5,184 bases of DNA from Pseudomonadota bacterium (GTDB taxonomy: Bacteria; Desulfobacterota; Desulfarculia; Desulfarculales; JAHJDS01), in the NCBI GenBank assembly GCA_018812395.1, contig JAHJDS010000463.1, positions 1-5,184 on the forward strand, given 5' to 3'. A model generated the notes under the pieces. It was not told the origin of the DNA and did not search any database. It saw only the letters and a program-made list of their open reading frames with translations. The position numbers and the translations under genes are program-made. This document shows, in pieces, positions 1 through 5,184 of this stretch. Each line of letters opens with the position of its first letter. The first letter of the stretch is position 1.

Positions 1-1754
1 AAACCGCCAATGGACACCAGGGGGTTTCTGATCTCGTGGGCCAGGCCGGCGGCCATTTCGCCCAGGGCGGCCATGGTCTCGGCCTCGACCATCCGCTCCC
101 GGATGGAGGTCAGCTCCCGGTTGGCCTTCTGGATGGAGTTGTAGAGTCTCGCCTTTTCAACGGCCATGCCGGCCATATTGGCCAGCATGGACAACAGGTG
201 CAGGTCCCGCTGGGTGATCGGCCGGTGGTCGGTGATATTGTCCACGGCCAGGATCCCGATGACCTTGCCCTCGGCGAACATGGGCACCGTGGCGAAGGCC
301 GGGCTGATTAATTTGTCATCCAACCAGCGTTTGATGCGCGGGTCGTCGGGCACGTCCTGATAGCGGAAGGGCCGCCCCTCGTTGACGGTCCTGACCAGGA
401 GGGTCTCGATCCGATCCAACGGGACGTGCAGCCGTTCCACCAGCTCCCGGACCAGTTCGGGGACCTCCGGGCCGCGTTCGGCCGCCTCCCGGAGCAGGAG
501 GGACAGCGGCCCGCGCTTGGGCTCGACGGGCCGGACCGCCCCGGCCACGGCATCCAGGGTCTGTTTCGAGTCGTCCACCAGCATGATCACCGCCCGGTCC
601 ATCCCCAGGCCGTGGGGCAGCACCGTCTCCTCGAGGATGATGCGGCTAGTCTTGTCCAGGTCCATGGAGGTCATGACCACGCTCGAGGTCTCGTACAGCG
701 AGGCCAGGGCCCGGACCATATCCTCGTTGGTGGCGGCCAGGTGTTCGAGCTTGTGGAAGGAAATGGCGTTCTCGACGGCCGACGAGATCATCGAGGCCAT
801 GGTCGTCAAGAGGCCCCGGTCCTCGGCGGTGAACCCGGTCCCGGCCTCCTGGCCGAGCGATCTTTTGTCAAAGACGCACAAGTTGCCCCGATAGGGCCCC
901 TGAAACCCGGTGCTCACCGACAGGGCGTCCGTTTGGGCGTCGTTGGAGGCCAGGTGCGCACAGGTCGCGTCGGGGACCCGAAAGGGATCGTCGGACAGGC
1001 AAGGCAGGATCTGGGCGGGGACGCTCTCGGCCAGGATCTCCTGGCAGGGCGGGGGCACCGGGCCGTAGGCCGAGTGCTGGATGATCTGCCGCGTGTCCCG
1101 CTCGAAGATGGTCAGCATGGCCGCCCGGGCGTTGAGCACCCGGGCGCACGTCCGGACGACGGTGTCCGACAGATCGTCGAGGTCGATGGTCCGGGCGGCG
1201 GCCCGTCCCAGTTCGAACAGGACGGAGAGTTCGGAGATCCTCTTCTTGGCCTCCCGATAGAGGCGGTAGTTGCGGATGGCCCCGGCCAACTCCCGGCAGA
1301 CGACCTGCATGTTGCGAATCTTGGCGGCCGCCGGCTGCCGGGCACGCTCGAAGAGGAGGACCAGGACACCGTAGAGCGTCGAATCATCCATCACCGGGAA
1401 GGCGGCCGCGGTCCGGGCCTGGCTCCACAACGCCCCGTCGTCCAGACCGTGCTCCTGGAGTTGGCTCCGGCCGACGAGGACCACCGGTTGCCGGCCGCGG
1501 GTCACGCGCCTCAGGAGAGGCTGGTCGGCGAACCGATCCGGCCCGCCGTCCGCCGGGACCAGGCGGGGTCGGACGTGGCGGAGCCGGTAGTGCTCCGGCC
1601 CCTCGCCGGTGGTGAACAGGATGGTCCGCCGGGTGCCGACCTCGCGCTGGATGAGGTCGATCATGGTCGCCAGCCGCTCCTCGATCTCGACCGAGGAATT
1701 CGAGATCTCGATGATGCGGCTCAGAAAGTCGACCGTGTCCATCCCTGGGGCCAT
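1..1754 (-). CDS. Sensor histidine kinase with three GAF-type domains, cut by the left window edge after the H-box
   Basis: The frame is open from the ATG at 1754 to base 1 (584 full codons visible). I translated it throughout and found no stop or frameshift. From N to C terminus I see a divergent GAF-like domain (about residues 8-165), a second GAF (about 175-330), a third GAF (about 350-540, with the typical core GILAVDN at 500-506), a short coiled-coil linker (about 533-566), and the HisKA H-box AHEIRNPL with the predicted phosphorylated His573. The rest of the dimerisation domain and the ATPase domain lie outside the window. No membrane segment or signal peptide is visible, so it should be a cytoplasmic kinase sensing a soluble ligand or redox state. 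The second GAF is unusually rich in cysteine (C203, C237, C252, C265, C293). The start is chosen because GGAG at 1761-1764 lies 6 nt before ATG 1754; the in-frame ATG at 1742 is the alternative. It starts 15 bp after the glgA stop, so the two are probably cotranscribed. The ligand and the partner response regulator are unknown. Confidence 0.93.
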   Translation of the reverse strand, partial: MAPGMDTVDFLSRIIEISNSSVEIEERLATMIDLIQREVGTRRTILFTTGEGPEHYRLRHVRPRLVPADGGPDRFADQPLLRRVTRGRQPVVLVGRSQLQEHGLDDGALWSQARTAAAFPVMDDSTLYGVLVLLFERARQPAAAKIRNMQVVCRELAGAIRNYRLYREAKKRISELSVLFELGRAAARTIDLDDLSDTVVRTCARVLNARAAMLTIFERDTRQIIQHSAYGPVPPPCQEILAESVPAQILPCLSDDPFRVPDATCAHLASNDAQTDALSVSTGFQGPYRGNLCVFDKRSLGQEAGTGFTAEDRGLLTTMASMISSAVENAISFHKLEHLAATNEDMVRALASLYETSSVVMTSMDLDKTSRIILEETVLPHGLGMDRAVIMLVDDSKQTLDAVAGAVRPVEPKRGPLSLLLREAAERGPEVPELVRELVERLHVPLDRIETLLVRTVNEGRPFRYQDVPDDPRIKRWLDDKLISPAFATVPMFAEGKVIGILAVDNITDHRPITQRDLHLLSMLANMAGMAVEKARLYNSIQKANRELTSIRERMVEAETMAALGEMAAGLAHEIRNPLVSIGG

Positions 1755-1769
1755 CGACCGCTCCGTCGG

Positions 1770-3230
1770 CTACCGTCCGGCCCGCGCGTCCCGGGCCGAC
1801 AGATACACCTGCTCGTACTTTTCGGCCGCGACGTCCCAGGAATAGTTCCGGGCCATGCCGTTTTTCATCACCTGTTCCCACCGCGACCGGTTCTGGAACA
1901 ATTGCCAGGCCCGGTTCAGGGCCCGGGCCAGCGCCGGGGCGGAATAGTCGCTGAACAAAAAGCCGGTGCCCCGCTCCGGGTCGGCGTCCACGTCGGTGAC
2001 CGTGTCCTTGAGCCCGCCCGTATCGCGGACGATGGGCACGGTGCCGTAGCGCAGGGCGTAGAGTTGTTCCAGGCCGCACGGCTCAAAACGCGACGGCATG
2101 AGCAACACGTCCGATCCGGCGATGATCTGGTGGGCCAGCGACTCCTGGTAAGGGATCTGCACCCCCAGCCGACCCGAGTGCCGCCGGGCCTCCTCGAACA
2201 GCCAGGCCTGGTACTTGTCCGGGCCGTGTCCCATGACCACCAGGTTGACGGGCAAGGCCAGCAGATCGTCCACGGCCTCCTGGAGGATGTCGAGCCCTTT
2301 GCGCTCGACCAGGCGGGTGATGAAGGCCACGGTCATCGGCCCGGCCTGGCGATCGAGCTTGAAGGTTCGGGCCAGTTGCTCCCGGCATTGCTCCTTGCCC
2401 GACAAATTAGCCGCCGAGTAGGCGCAGGACAGGTGCGAGTCCCCGCCCGGGTCCCAGATGTGGTAATCGACGCCGTTGAGCACGGCCGACAGGTCGGCCT
2501 GGCGGTTCTTGATGACGCCCTCGAGGCCGTACCCCAGCTCGGGGGTCAGGATTTCCTGGGCGTAGGTCGGGGAGACGGTGGTCACCTTGTCGGCGAAGAC
2601 CAGGCCGGCCTTGAGCAGGTTGATCTTGCCGAAAAACTCCAGGGCCTCGGAGTGAAACAGGTCCCAGCCCAGGCCGGTCAAGGGCATGTCGAAGTGCCAG
2701 AACAGCCCCTGGCTGGCCATGTTGTGCACGGTGAACACGCTGACCGTGTCCCGGAGCGGGGCCAGGTCCTGATAGAGAGTCTTGAGATAGACCGGGATCA
2801 GGCCGCAGGGCCAGTCGTGGACGTGAATCACCTCGGGGGACAGTTCCAGGGCCAGGCACAACTCGACCACCGCCCGGCTGAAGTAGATGAACCGCTCGGC
2901 GTTGTCCTCGTAGTCGCCGAAGGCGTTGCCGTAGACGCCCTCCCGGGCGAATAGCTCGGCGCAGTTGATCAGGAGGGTCCGGACGCCGTTCTCGTTTTCG
3001 GCGCTCAGGATCTCGGTCTGGTGCCGCTTCCAGGACACCGGCACCTCGAAGGTTTCCGGCAGGCGGGTGACGCTCAAGGCCTCGGTCCCGGGATTGAGGT
3101 AATAGGGGGTGACGACCTGGACGTCATGGCCGCGGGCGGCCAGCGCCGCGGGGAGAAACCGGGCCACGTCGGCCAGTCCGCCGACCTTGGAAAAGGGCGC
3201 CACTTCGGGGGAGACGAACACTATTTTCAC
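1770..3230 (-). CDS. glgA: Glycogen (starch) synthase, GT5 family
   Basis: GlgA transfers glucose from ADP-glucose (or a related sugar nucleotide) to the non-reducing end of an alpha-1,4-glucan, the elongation step of bacterial glycogen synthesis in the cytoplasm. The 486 residues match the usual length of about 480. The N-terminal GT5 half opens with the substrate-binding motif KVGGLADV (Lys15) and holds HDWPCGL (His138-Asp139-Trp140). The middle has the family segment LKAGLVFADKVTTVSPTYA (about 206-224) and LNGVDYHIW (251-259). The C-terminal GT-B half has Arg306 and Lys311 in TRLVERKGLD, then SRFEPCGLEQLY with the catalytic-region Glu383, and RDTGGLKDTV (402-411). All key residues known from the E. 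coli enzyme are present. The start is a GTG, preceded by GAGGG at 3236-3240 with a 5-nt gap, and the protein begins exactly at the conserved first beta strand. No other glycogen gene is visible. The promoter candidate lies about 50 bp upstream. Confidence 0.97.
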   Translation of the reverse strand: MKIVFVSPEVAPFSKVGGLADVARFLPAALAARGHDVQVVTPYYLNPGTEALSVTRLPETFEVPVSWKRHQTEILSAENENGVRTLLINCAELFAREGVYGNAFGDYEDNAERFIYFSRAVVELCLALELSPEVIHVHDWPCGLIPVYLKTLYQDLAPLRDTVSVFTVHNMASQGLFWHFDMPLTGLGWDLFHSEALEFFGKINLLKAGLVFADKVTTVSPTYAQEILTPELGYGLEGVIKNRQADLSAVLNGVDYHIWDPGGDSHLSCAYSAANLSGKEQCREQLARTFKLDRQAGPMTVAFITRLVERKGLDILQEAVDDLLALPVNLVVMGHGPDKYQAWLFEEARRHSGRLGVQIPYQESLAHQIIAGSDVLLMPSRFEPCGLEQLYALRYGTVPIVRDTGGLKDTVTDVDADPERGTGFLFSDYSAPALARALNRAWQLFQNRSRWEQVMKNGMARNYSWDVAAEKYEQVYLSARDARAGR

Positions 3231-3278
3231 GATGGCCCTCGCTTCCCTGGGGAGGGATTTCGGGGAGGTTGTCTATTA

Positions 3279-3307
3279 AAGATAACACCCGCCGACCCGA
3301 CTGGCAA
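3279..3307 (-). promoter_or_regulatory. Candidate sigma-70 promoter for glgA and the downstream kinase
   Basis: Read on the minus strand, TTGCCA (3307-3302, five of six matches to TTGACA) is followed after exactly 17 bp by TATCTT (3284-3279, four of six matches to TATAAT). A run of eight T lies directly upstream, overlapping the -35 edge (3313-3306), and could act as an UP-like element. Transcription would begin near 3272, giving a leader of about 40 nt before the GTG of glgA. This is a pattern match only. Confidence 0.5.
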
Positions 3308-3346
3308 AAAAAACCTCCCTCGGACCCGGCATGGGGGGGACTGGTG

Positions 3347-3375
3347 TTGCCTTCAGGCAGGCCTTGATTTATACT
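3347..3375 (+). promoter_or_regulatory. Candidate sigma-70 promoter for the 70-codon gene
   Basis: TTGCCT (3347-3352) and TATACT (3370-3375, five of six matches to TATAAT) are separated by exactly 17 bp. Transcription would start near 3382, leaving a leader of about 54 nt whose middle is very GC-rich, including the self-complementary GGCGGCCGCC at about 3410-3419. The site faces away from the glgA promoter candidate, and their -35 boxes are about 40 bp apart. Confidence 0.55.
3348..3359. repeat. Short palindrome over the -35 box of the rightward promoter candidate
   Basis: TGCCT and AGGCA form perfect 5-bp inverted arms around a 2-bp centre. The left arm overlaps the -35 hexamer of the rightward promoter, a placement expected of a repressor or activator site. 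The element is short enough to arise by chance in GC-rich DNA. Confidence 0.3.
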
Positions 3376-3435
3376 AATACGATTTGAATCAGGTCAAGCG
3401 GCGCGGCCCGGCGGCCGCCCTTAAAAGGAGACGAA

Positions 3436-3648
3436 ATGGCTGGATCTTTGATCGACACCAAAATGGCCCATGAAACCTTCGGCCCGGGCGTGGTCATCGC
3501 CGAGGAGGCCCGGGAAGGGCGGGAACCACTGGTCAGGATCGCCTTCGAGGGTGACGACCGGCCGTGGCGGCAATTCCAACAGAAGGATCTGCAGGCCAAG
3601 GACGGTCCGTTCCAGATAAAAAAGAGGTCACCCCGCCGGGCTCGGTGA
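3436..3648 (+). CDS. Small stand-alone protein resembling the PcrA/UvrD C-terminal Tudor-like domain
   Basis: This encodes 70 residues. A strong ribosome binding site, AAGGAG at 3425-3430, lies 5 nt before the ATG and fixes the start. Residues 11-24 (AHETFGPGVVIAEE) and 33-53 (VRIAFEGDD...RQFQQKDLQ) follow the pattern H..FG.G.V followed by V.F..G......... .L, seen in the small beta-barrel at the C terminus of PcrA/UvrD helicases. In PcrA that barrel contacts RNA polymerase. The C terminus is short and basic (KKRSPRRAR). No helicase motor is present, so it is a free barrel rather than a fragment of a broken helicase: it has its own promoter candidate and start site. A role in binding polymerase or nucleic acid is inference. 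The gene is transcribed away from glgA and converges on the next gene, 21 bp away. Confidence 0.82.
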   Translation: MAGSLIDTKMAHETFGPGVVIAEEAREGREPLVRIAFEGDDRPWRQFQQKDLQAKDGPFQIKKRSPRRAR

Positions 3649-3658
3649 GCCCGGCCGG
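3632..3658. terminator. GC-rich hairpin between convergent genes, possible bidirectional terminator
   Basis: GCCGGGCTC (3635-3643) and GAGCCCGGC (3647-3655) form a perfect 9-bp stem with a GGT loop, and two further pairs can form beyond one mismatch. The loop and right arm contain the TGA stop of the rightward gene. On the minus strand the stem is followed, after 8 nt, by six T (3623-3618), which suits the end of the leftward 89-codon gene, though the gap is longer than in a classical intrinsic terminator. On the plus strand no T run follows, so termination there is less certain. Confidence 0.45.
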
Positions 3659-3668
3659 AGCCCGGCCG
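3647..3668. repeat. Perfect 11-bp tandem repeat
   Basis: GAGCCCGGCCG occurs twice in a row (3647-3657 and 3658-3668). The first copy forms most of the right arm of the hairpin over the 70-codon gene's stop, so either copy could pair with the left arm, with the second giving a larger loop. It lies between the two convergent stop codons and could have arisen by replication slippage. Confidence 0.6.
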
Positions 3669-3669
3669 C

Positions 3670-3939
3670 TTACCCGGCAGACAACACCTCGTCCACCGGA
3701 TAGCTCTTGGCGAAGACGTAGCCCATCTTGAACATCATCTCGGCCATGACCTCGAGGGAATTCTGGTAGACCTCGGCGATGGCCGCCGAGTATTCCTCGC
3801 CCAAACGACGTTCGATCTCCTGATGGATGCGGATGGACCTCTTCACCAGCCGGGAAAAGGTGGGATCCTCGGCGGCGAAGCGTTCCAGATGCGGCTGCTC
3901 GAGATCAAACAGGCGATGGGCCTCTTCCAGGGGATTCAT
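3670..3939 (-). CDS. Conserved-looking small helical protein of unknown function (89 residues)
   Basis: I do not recognise this protein. It has ATG at 3939, preceded by a strong GGAGGAGG-like ribosome binding site at about 3942-3949, and TAA at 3670-3672. The sequence is rich in Glu, Ala, Leu, Met and Arg and should be almost fully helical. Residues 1-25 are acidic (LEEAHRLFDLEQPHLERF), the middle (30-48) is charged and may form a coiled coil (VKRSIRIHQEIERRLGEEY), and the C-terminal half has a Met-rich helix (EVMAEMMFKMGYVFAKSY, about 63-80). There are no cysteines, signal peptide or clear membrane span. Such features suit a small cytoplasmic dimer or adaptor, but this is inference. A 179-bp gap separates it from the upstream minus-strand gene, and its leader carries a perfect hairpin. 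Confidence 0.8.
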   Translation of the reverse strand: MNPLEEAHRLFDLEQPHLERFAAEDPTFSRLVKRSIRIHQEIERRLGEEYSAAIAEVYQNSLEVMAEMMFKMGYVFAKSYPVDEVLSAG

Positions 3940-3953
3940 ATGTCCTCCTCCAA

Positions 3954-3988
3954 GGGCCGGCGTTACCGGCGGGCGGTAACGCCGGCCC
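3954..3988. repeat. Perfect 15-bp inverted repeat just upstream of the 89-codon gene's ribosome binding site
   Basis: GGGCCGGCGTTACCG (3954-3968) and CGGTAACGCCGGCCC (3974-3988) are exact reverse complements around a 5-nt loop. In the minus-strand transcript the very stable stem ends only a few bases before the GGAGGAGG ribosome binding site, leaving that site unpaired. It has no T run, so it does not look like a classical terminator. It could be an mRNA-stabilising or translation-control structure, a protein-binding palindrome, or a copy of a dispersed palindromic element. Confidence 0.75.
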
Positions 3989-3999
3989 CGGTGCGTTGT

Positions 4000-4044
4000 C
4001 CGGCCGTCAGTCCTGGCGTAATCTTCGGGGATCCCCGGCCGTCA
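4000..4044. repeat. 10-bp direct repeat pair
   Basis: CCGGCCGTCA occurs at 4000-4009 and again at 4035-4044, 35 bp from start to start. The right copy overlaps the -35 candidate of the leftward promoter and the left copy lies just past the -10 region, so they could be paired operator half-sites. The composition is simple and chance is possible. Confidence 0.35.
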
Positions 4045-4045
4045 A
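4018..4045 (-). promoter_or_regulatory. Weak promoter candidate for the 89-codon gene with a palindrome in the spacer
   Basis: On the minus strand, TTGACG (4045-4040, five of six matches to the -35 consensus) is followed after 16 bp by GATTAC (4023-4018), a poor -10 with only three matches. The spacer holds a perfect 12-bp palindrome, CGGGGATCCCCG (4026-4037), placed where a dyad-binding regulator could act. The resulting leader of about 70 nt would include the 15-bp hairpin. Confidence 0.3.
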
Positions 4046-4085
4046 GGGATAGTTTCGGGCGCGGACGCGGCCTCCCGGCCTCGCC

Positions 4086-4120
4086 AGGAGTCTGTCGGAG
4101 CATTTCTCCGACAGGCTCCT
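4086..4120. terminator. Strong hairpin at the end of the rightmost gene, possible terminator
   Basis: CTGTCGGAG (4092-4100) pairs perfectly with CTCCGACAG (4106-4114) around the loop CATTT. Beyond a single T/G opposition at 4091 and 4115, AGGAG (4086-4090) pairs with CTCCT (4116-4120). On the minus strand it begins within the TAG stop codon (4121-4119) of the rightmost gene, the usual place for a 3' hairpin. No T run follows, so it may protect the mRNA end or need a factor for termination, or it may be a dispersed palindromic repeat. Confidence 0.5.
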
Positions 4121-5184
4121 AGGGCCGTCCCCCCGGGCCGGGCTTGGGGCGGCCGTCACCCAGGTCCTGACCGTGGATCGGGGCGCCGGTCTTCTTCTTT
4201 TTGGGAGTCGGCTCCGGCCCGCGGCCCCACCACGGGTGTTTGACCACCGGATCCGCCCCGGGCACGGCCACCCGCGAGTTCATGATCGGCCAGCCGTCCC
4301 AGTAGTAGCGGTACAGTTTGATCAACCCCGCCTTGTCCCCGCCCACGCGGCGGCGGCGGGCCAGATCGGCGGCGGTGATGAAAAAGCCCAGCGAGACCGG
4401 GCGGGCGGCGGTGTAAGGTTTTTCCGGATCGTAAACGTGGGCGGCCACCCGGACACCGTAAGTGCCGATGGCCGGGCTCTCGAGCATTTCGGCCAGACGG
4501 GCGATCAGCGGATCGGCCGCCTGAAAGAGCAGGTTGCCCAGGAACTCCCCGTCCAGGCCGAAGTTGGGCCTCATCCCTCCCGTGGACACCCCGTCCGCGA
4601 ACAGACGAATCCGCATCGTCCGGACGTCCCGTATCCGCCGCAGGCGAATGACGAACACGCCCCGACCACCGCGGTAAAGGAGGCGTAAGGCCGGCACGTC
4701 GAAGTAAAGGCCGTACGCCTCGAGGCGCGGGGCGTAGGCCTTCAGAAAATCGATCAGCCTGGCCGAAACCACCCGCCCCTGGGCCAGCGGACCCAGGTAC
4801 CCGGCCGCCCCGTATAGCTTGACGATGACGACCCGCGTCTTGTTGACCGGGGTGCGGTTCATGACCTTGAGCTTGGGCTCGGCGAACCAGTTGAACACGT
4901 CGCGCAGGGTGGCCGTGCCGCCGGCGGGCAAATACCCGCCGGCCGTGACCCGATAGGCGAACTGGGAGAGGTAATACTTCTGGACGTCCTCTGTCCGGAG
5001 GCCCACGAACCGGTCCGAGACCTGGGGCTGCCAGGGCACGGCCACGACGCCCCGGTAATCCGACTTGAGGTCGGTCGCGCCCTGGGGGCGGCCCCAGATG
5101 GGGGTGATCTTGACCGAGGCCCCGGGCACCGGCACCCCGTCGCCGTCCACGACCTGGACGAAGAAGAGGTCGTTGATCGTCGGC
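4119..5184 (-). CDS. Protein of unknown function with a carboxypeptidase-regulatory-like N-terminal region, 5' end outside the window
   Basis: The frame is open from the right edge to TAG at 4119-4121 (354 visible codons). A GTG at 5150 could be read as a start, but the frame continues upstream with a plausible beta strand (INDLFFVQVV), so the true start lies beyond the window. Visible residues 3-45 (VVDGDGVPVPGASVKI... TD...GVVAVPW) fit the pattern of carboxypeptidase-regulatory-like or other Ig-like beta-sandwich domains, common in exported proteins. The remaining part (about 50-320) is a mix of beta strands and helices that I do not recognise. It includes an Arg-rich stretch (about residues 176-193) and Trp/Tyr-rich segments (YRYYWDGWP). 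The tail from about 323 is low-complexity, with PKKKK followed by a Gly/Pro-rich end. Export cannot be judged because the N terminus is missing. There is no operon partner downstream within 179 bp. Confidence 0.78.
   Translation of the reverse strand, partial: PTINDLFFVQVVDGDGVPVPGASVKITPIWGRPQGATDLKSDYRGVVAVPWQPQVSDRFVGLRTEDVQKYYLSQFAYRVTAGGYLPAGGTATLRDVFNWFAEPKLKVMNRTPVNKTRVVIVKLYGAAGYLGPLAQGRVVSARLIDFLKAYAPRLEAYGLYFDVPALRLLYRGGRGVFVIRLRRIRDVRTMRIRLFADGVSTGGMRPNFGLDGEFLGNLLFQAADPLIARLAEMLESPAIGTYGVRVAAHVYDPEKPYTAARPVSLGFFITAADLARRRRVGGDKAGLIKLYRYYWDGWPIMNSRVAVPGADPVVKHPWWGRGPEPTPKKKKTGAPIHGQDLGDGRPKPGPGGRP

Noticed and set aside
1384..2079. Minus-strand open frame of 231 codons spanning the glgA-kinase junction
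   Set aside because: It overlaps the C-terminal part of glgA and the first kinase domain in another frame. Its product is low-complexity Arg/Gly/Pro and both overlapped reading frames are clearly real.
2407..2859. Minus-strand open frame of 150 codons inside glgA
   Set aside because: It is an out-of-frame shadow of the glycogen synthase with Pro/Gly/Arg-rich composition and no supported start.
426..2954. Very long plus-strand open frame (842 codons) opposite the kinase and glgA
   Set aside because: It lies antisense to two well-supported genes. Its translation is dominated by Gly, Pro, His, Gln, Asp and Arg with no recognisable domain, as expected of a GC-rich shadow frame in which stop codons are rare.
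3021..3377. Plus-strand open frame of 118 codons over the start of glgA and the divergent promoter region
   Set aside because: It covers the conserved N terminus of GlgA in antisense and runs through both promoter candidates, with no domain or ribosome binding site.
3954..4120. The palindrome-rich gap as an insertion sequence or MITE
   Set aside because: No matching terminal inverted repeats with target-site duplication frame the region. The two hairpins have different sequences, so a single mobile element is not supported.
4173..4688. Plus-strand open frame of 171 codons opposite the rightmost gene
   Set aside because: Its composition is typical of an antisense shadow, no ribosome binding site supports it, and the minus-strand frame has the more protein-like sequence.
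5148..5150. GTG at 5150 as the true start of the rightmost gene
   Set aside because: The frame stays open to the window edge and the preceding codons encode a plausible beta strand of the same domain, so the gene most likely begins outside the window.

Overview
The window is GC-rich and densely packed, with Shine-Dalgarno-led genes and recognisable sigma-70-type promoter candidates. This points to a free-living Gram-negative bacterium. A member of the former Deltaproteobacteria (Desulfobacterota and relatives) would fit the pairing of a GlgA glycogen synthase with a soluble multi-GAF histidine kinase. That taxonomic call is inference only, because no marker gene is present.

Layout. Bases 1-3230 hold two genes on the minus strand, read from right to left. 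First comes a complete glycogen synthase (glgA, GTG start at 3230). Only 15 bp after its stop comes a sensor histidine kinase (ATG at 1754), which runs off the left edge just past its phospho-acceptor histidine. The two very probably form one transcript. The 205-bp gap at 3231-3435 carries back-to-back promoter candidates: one to the left for glgA and one to the right for a 70-codon gene (3436-3648). That small gene encodes a free-standing domain resembling the C-terminal RNA-polymerase-binding Tudor-like domain of PcrA/UvrD helicases. It converges on an 89-codon helical protein of unknown function (3670-3939, minus), and a GC hairpin lies over the junction.

Bases 3940-4118 hold no gene but are rich in symmetry. 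They contain a perfect 15-bp-stem hairpin directly before the ribosome binding site of the 89-codon gene, a weak promoter candidate with a 12-bp palindrome in its spacer, a 10-bp direct repeat, and a strong 9+5-bp hairpin at the end of the next gene. From 4119 to the right edge runs the 3' part of a minus-strand gene of unknown function, whose visible N-terminal part resembles a carboxypeptidase-regulatory-like beta-sandwich.

How the parts may work together. GlgA elongates alpha-1,4-glucan from a nucleotide sugar, and the downstream kinase may sense a cytoplasmic signal, so storage metabolism and signalling may be co-expressed. No mobile element, CRISPR array or RNA gene is visible, and I see no clear undescribed system. 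The most unusual parts are the structured non-coding stretch at 3940-4120, the stand-alone Tudor-like protein, and the glgA-kinase pairing.
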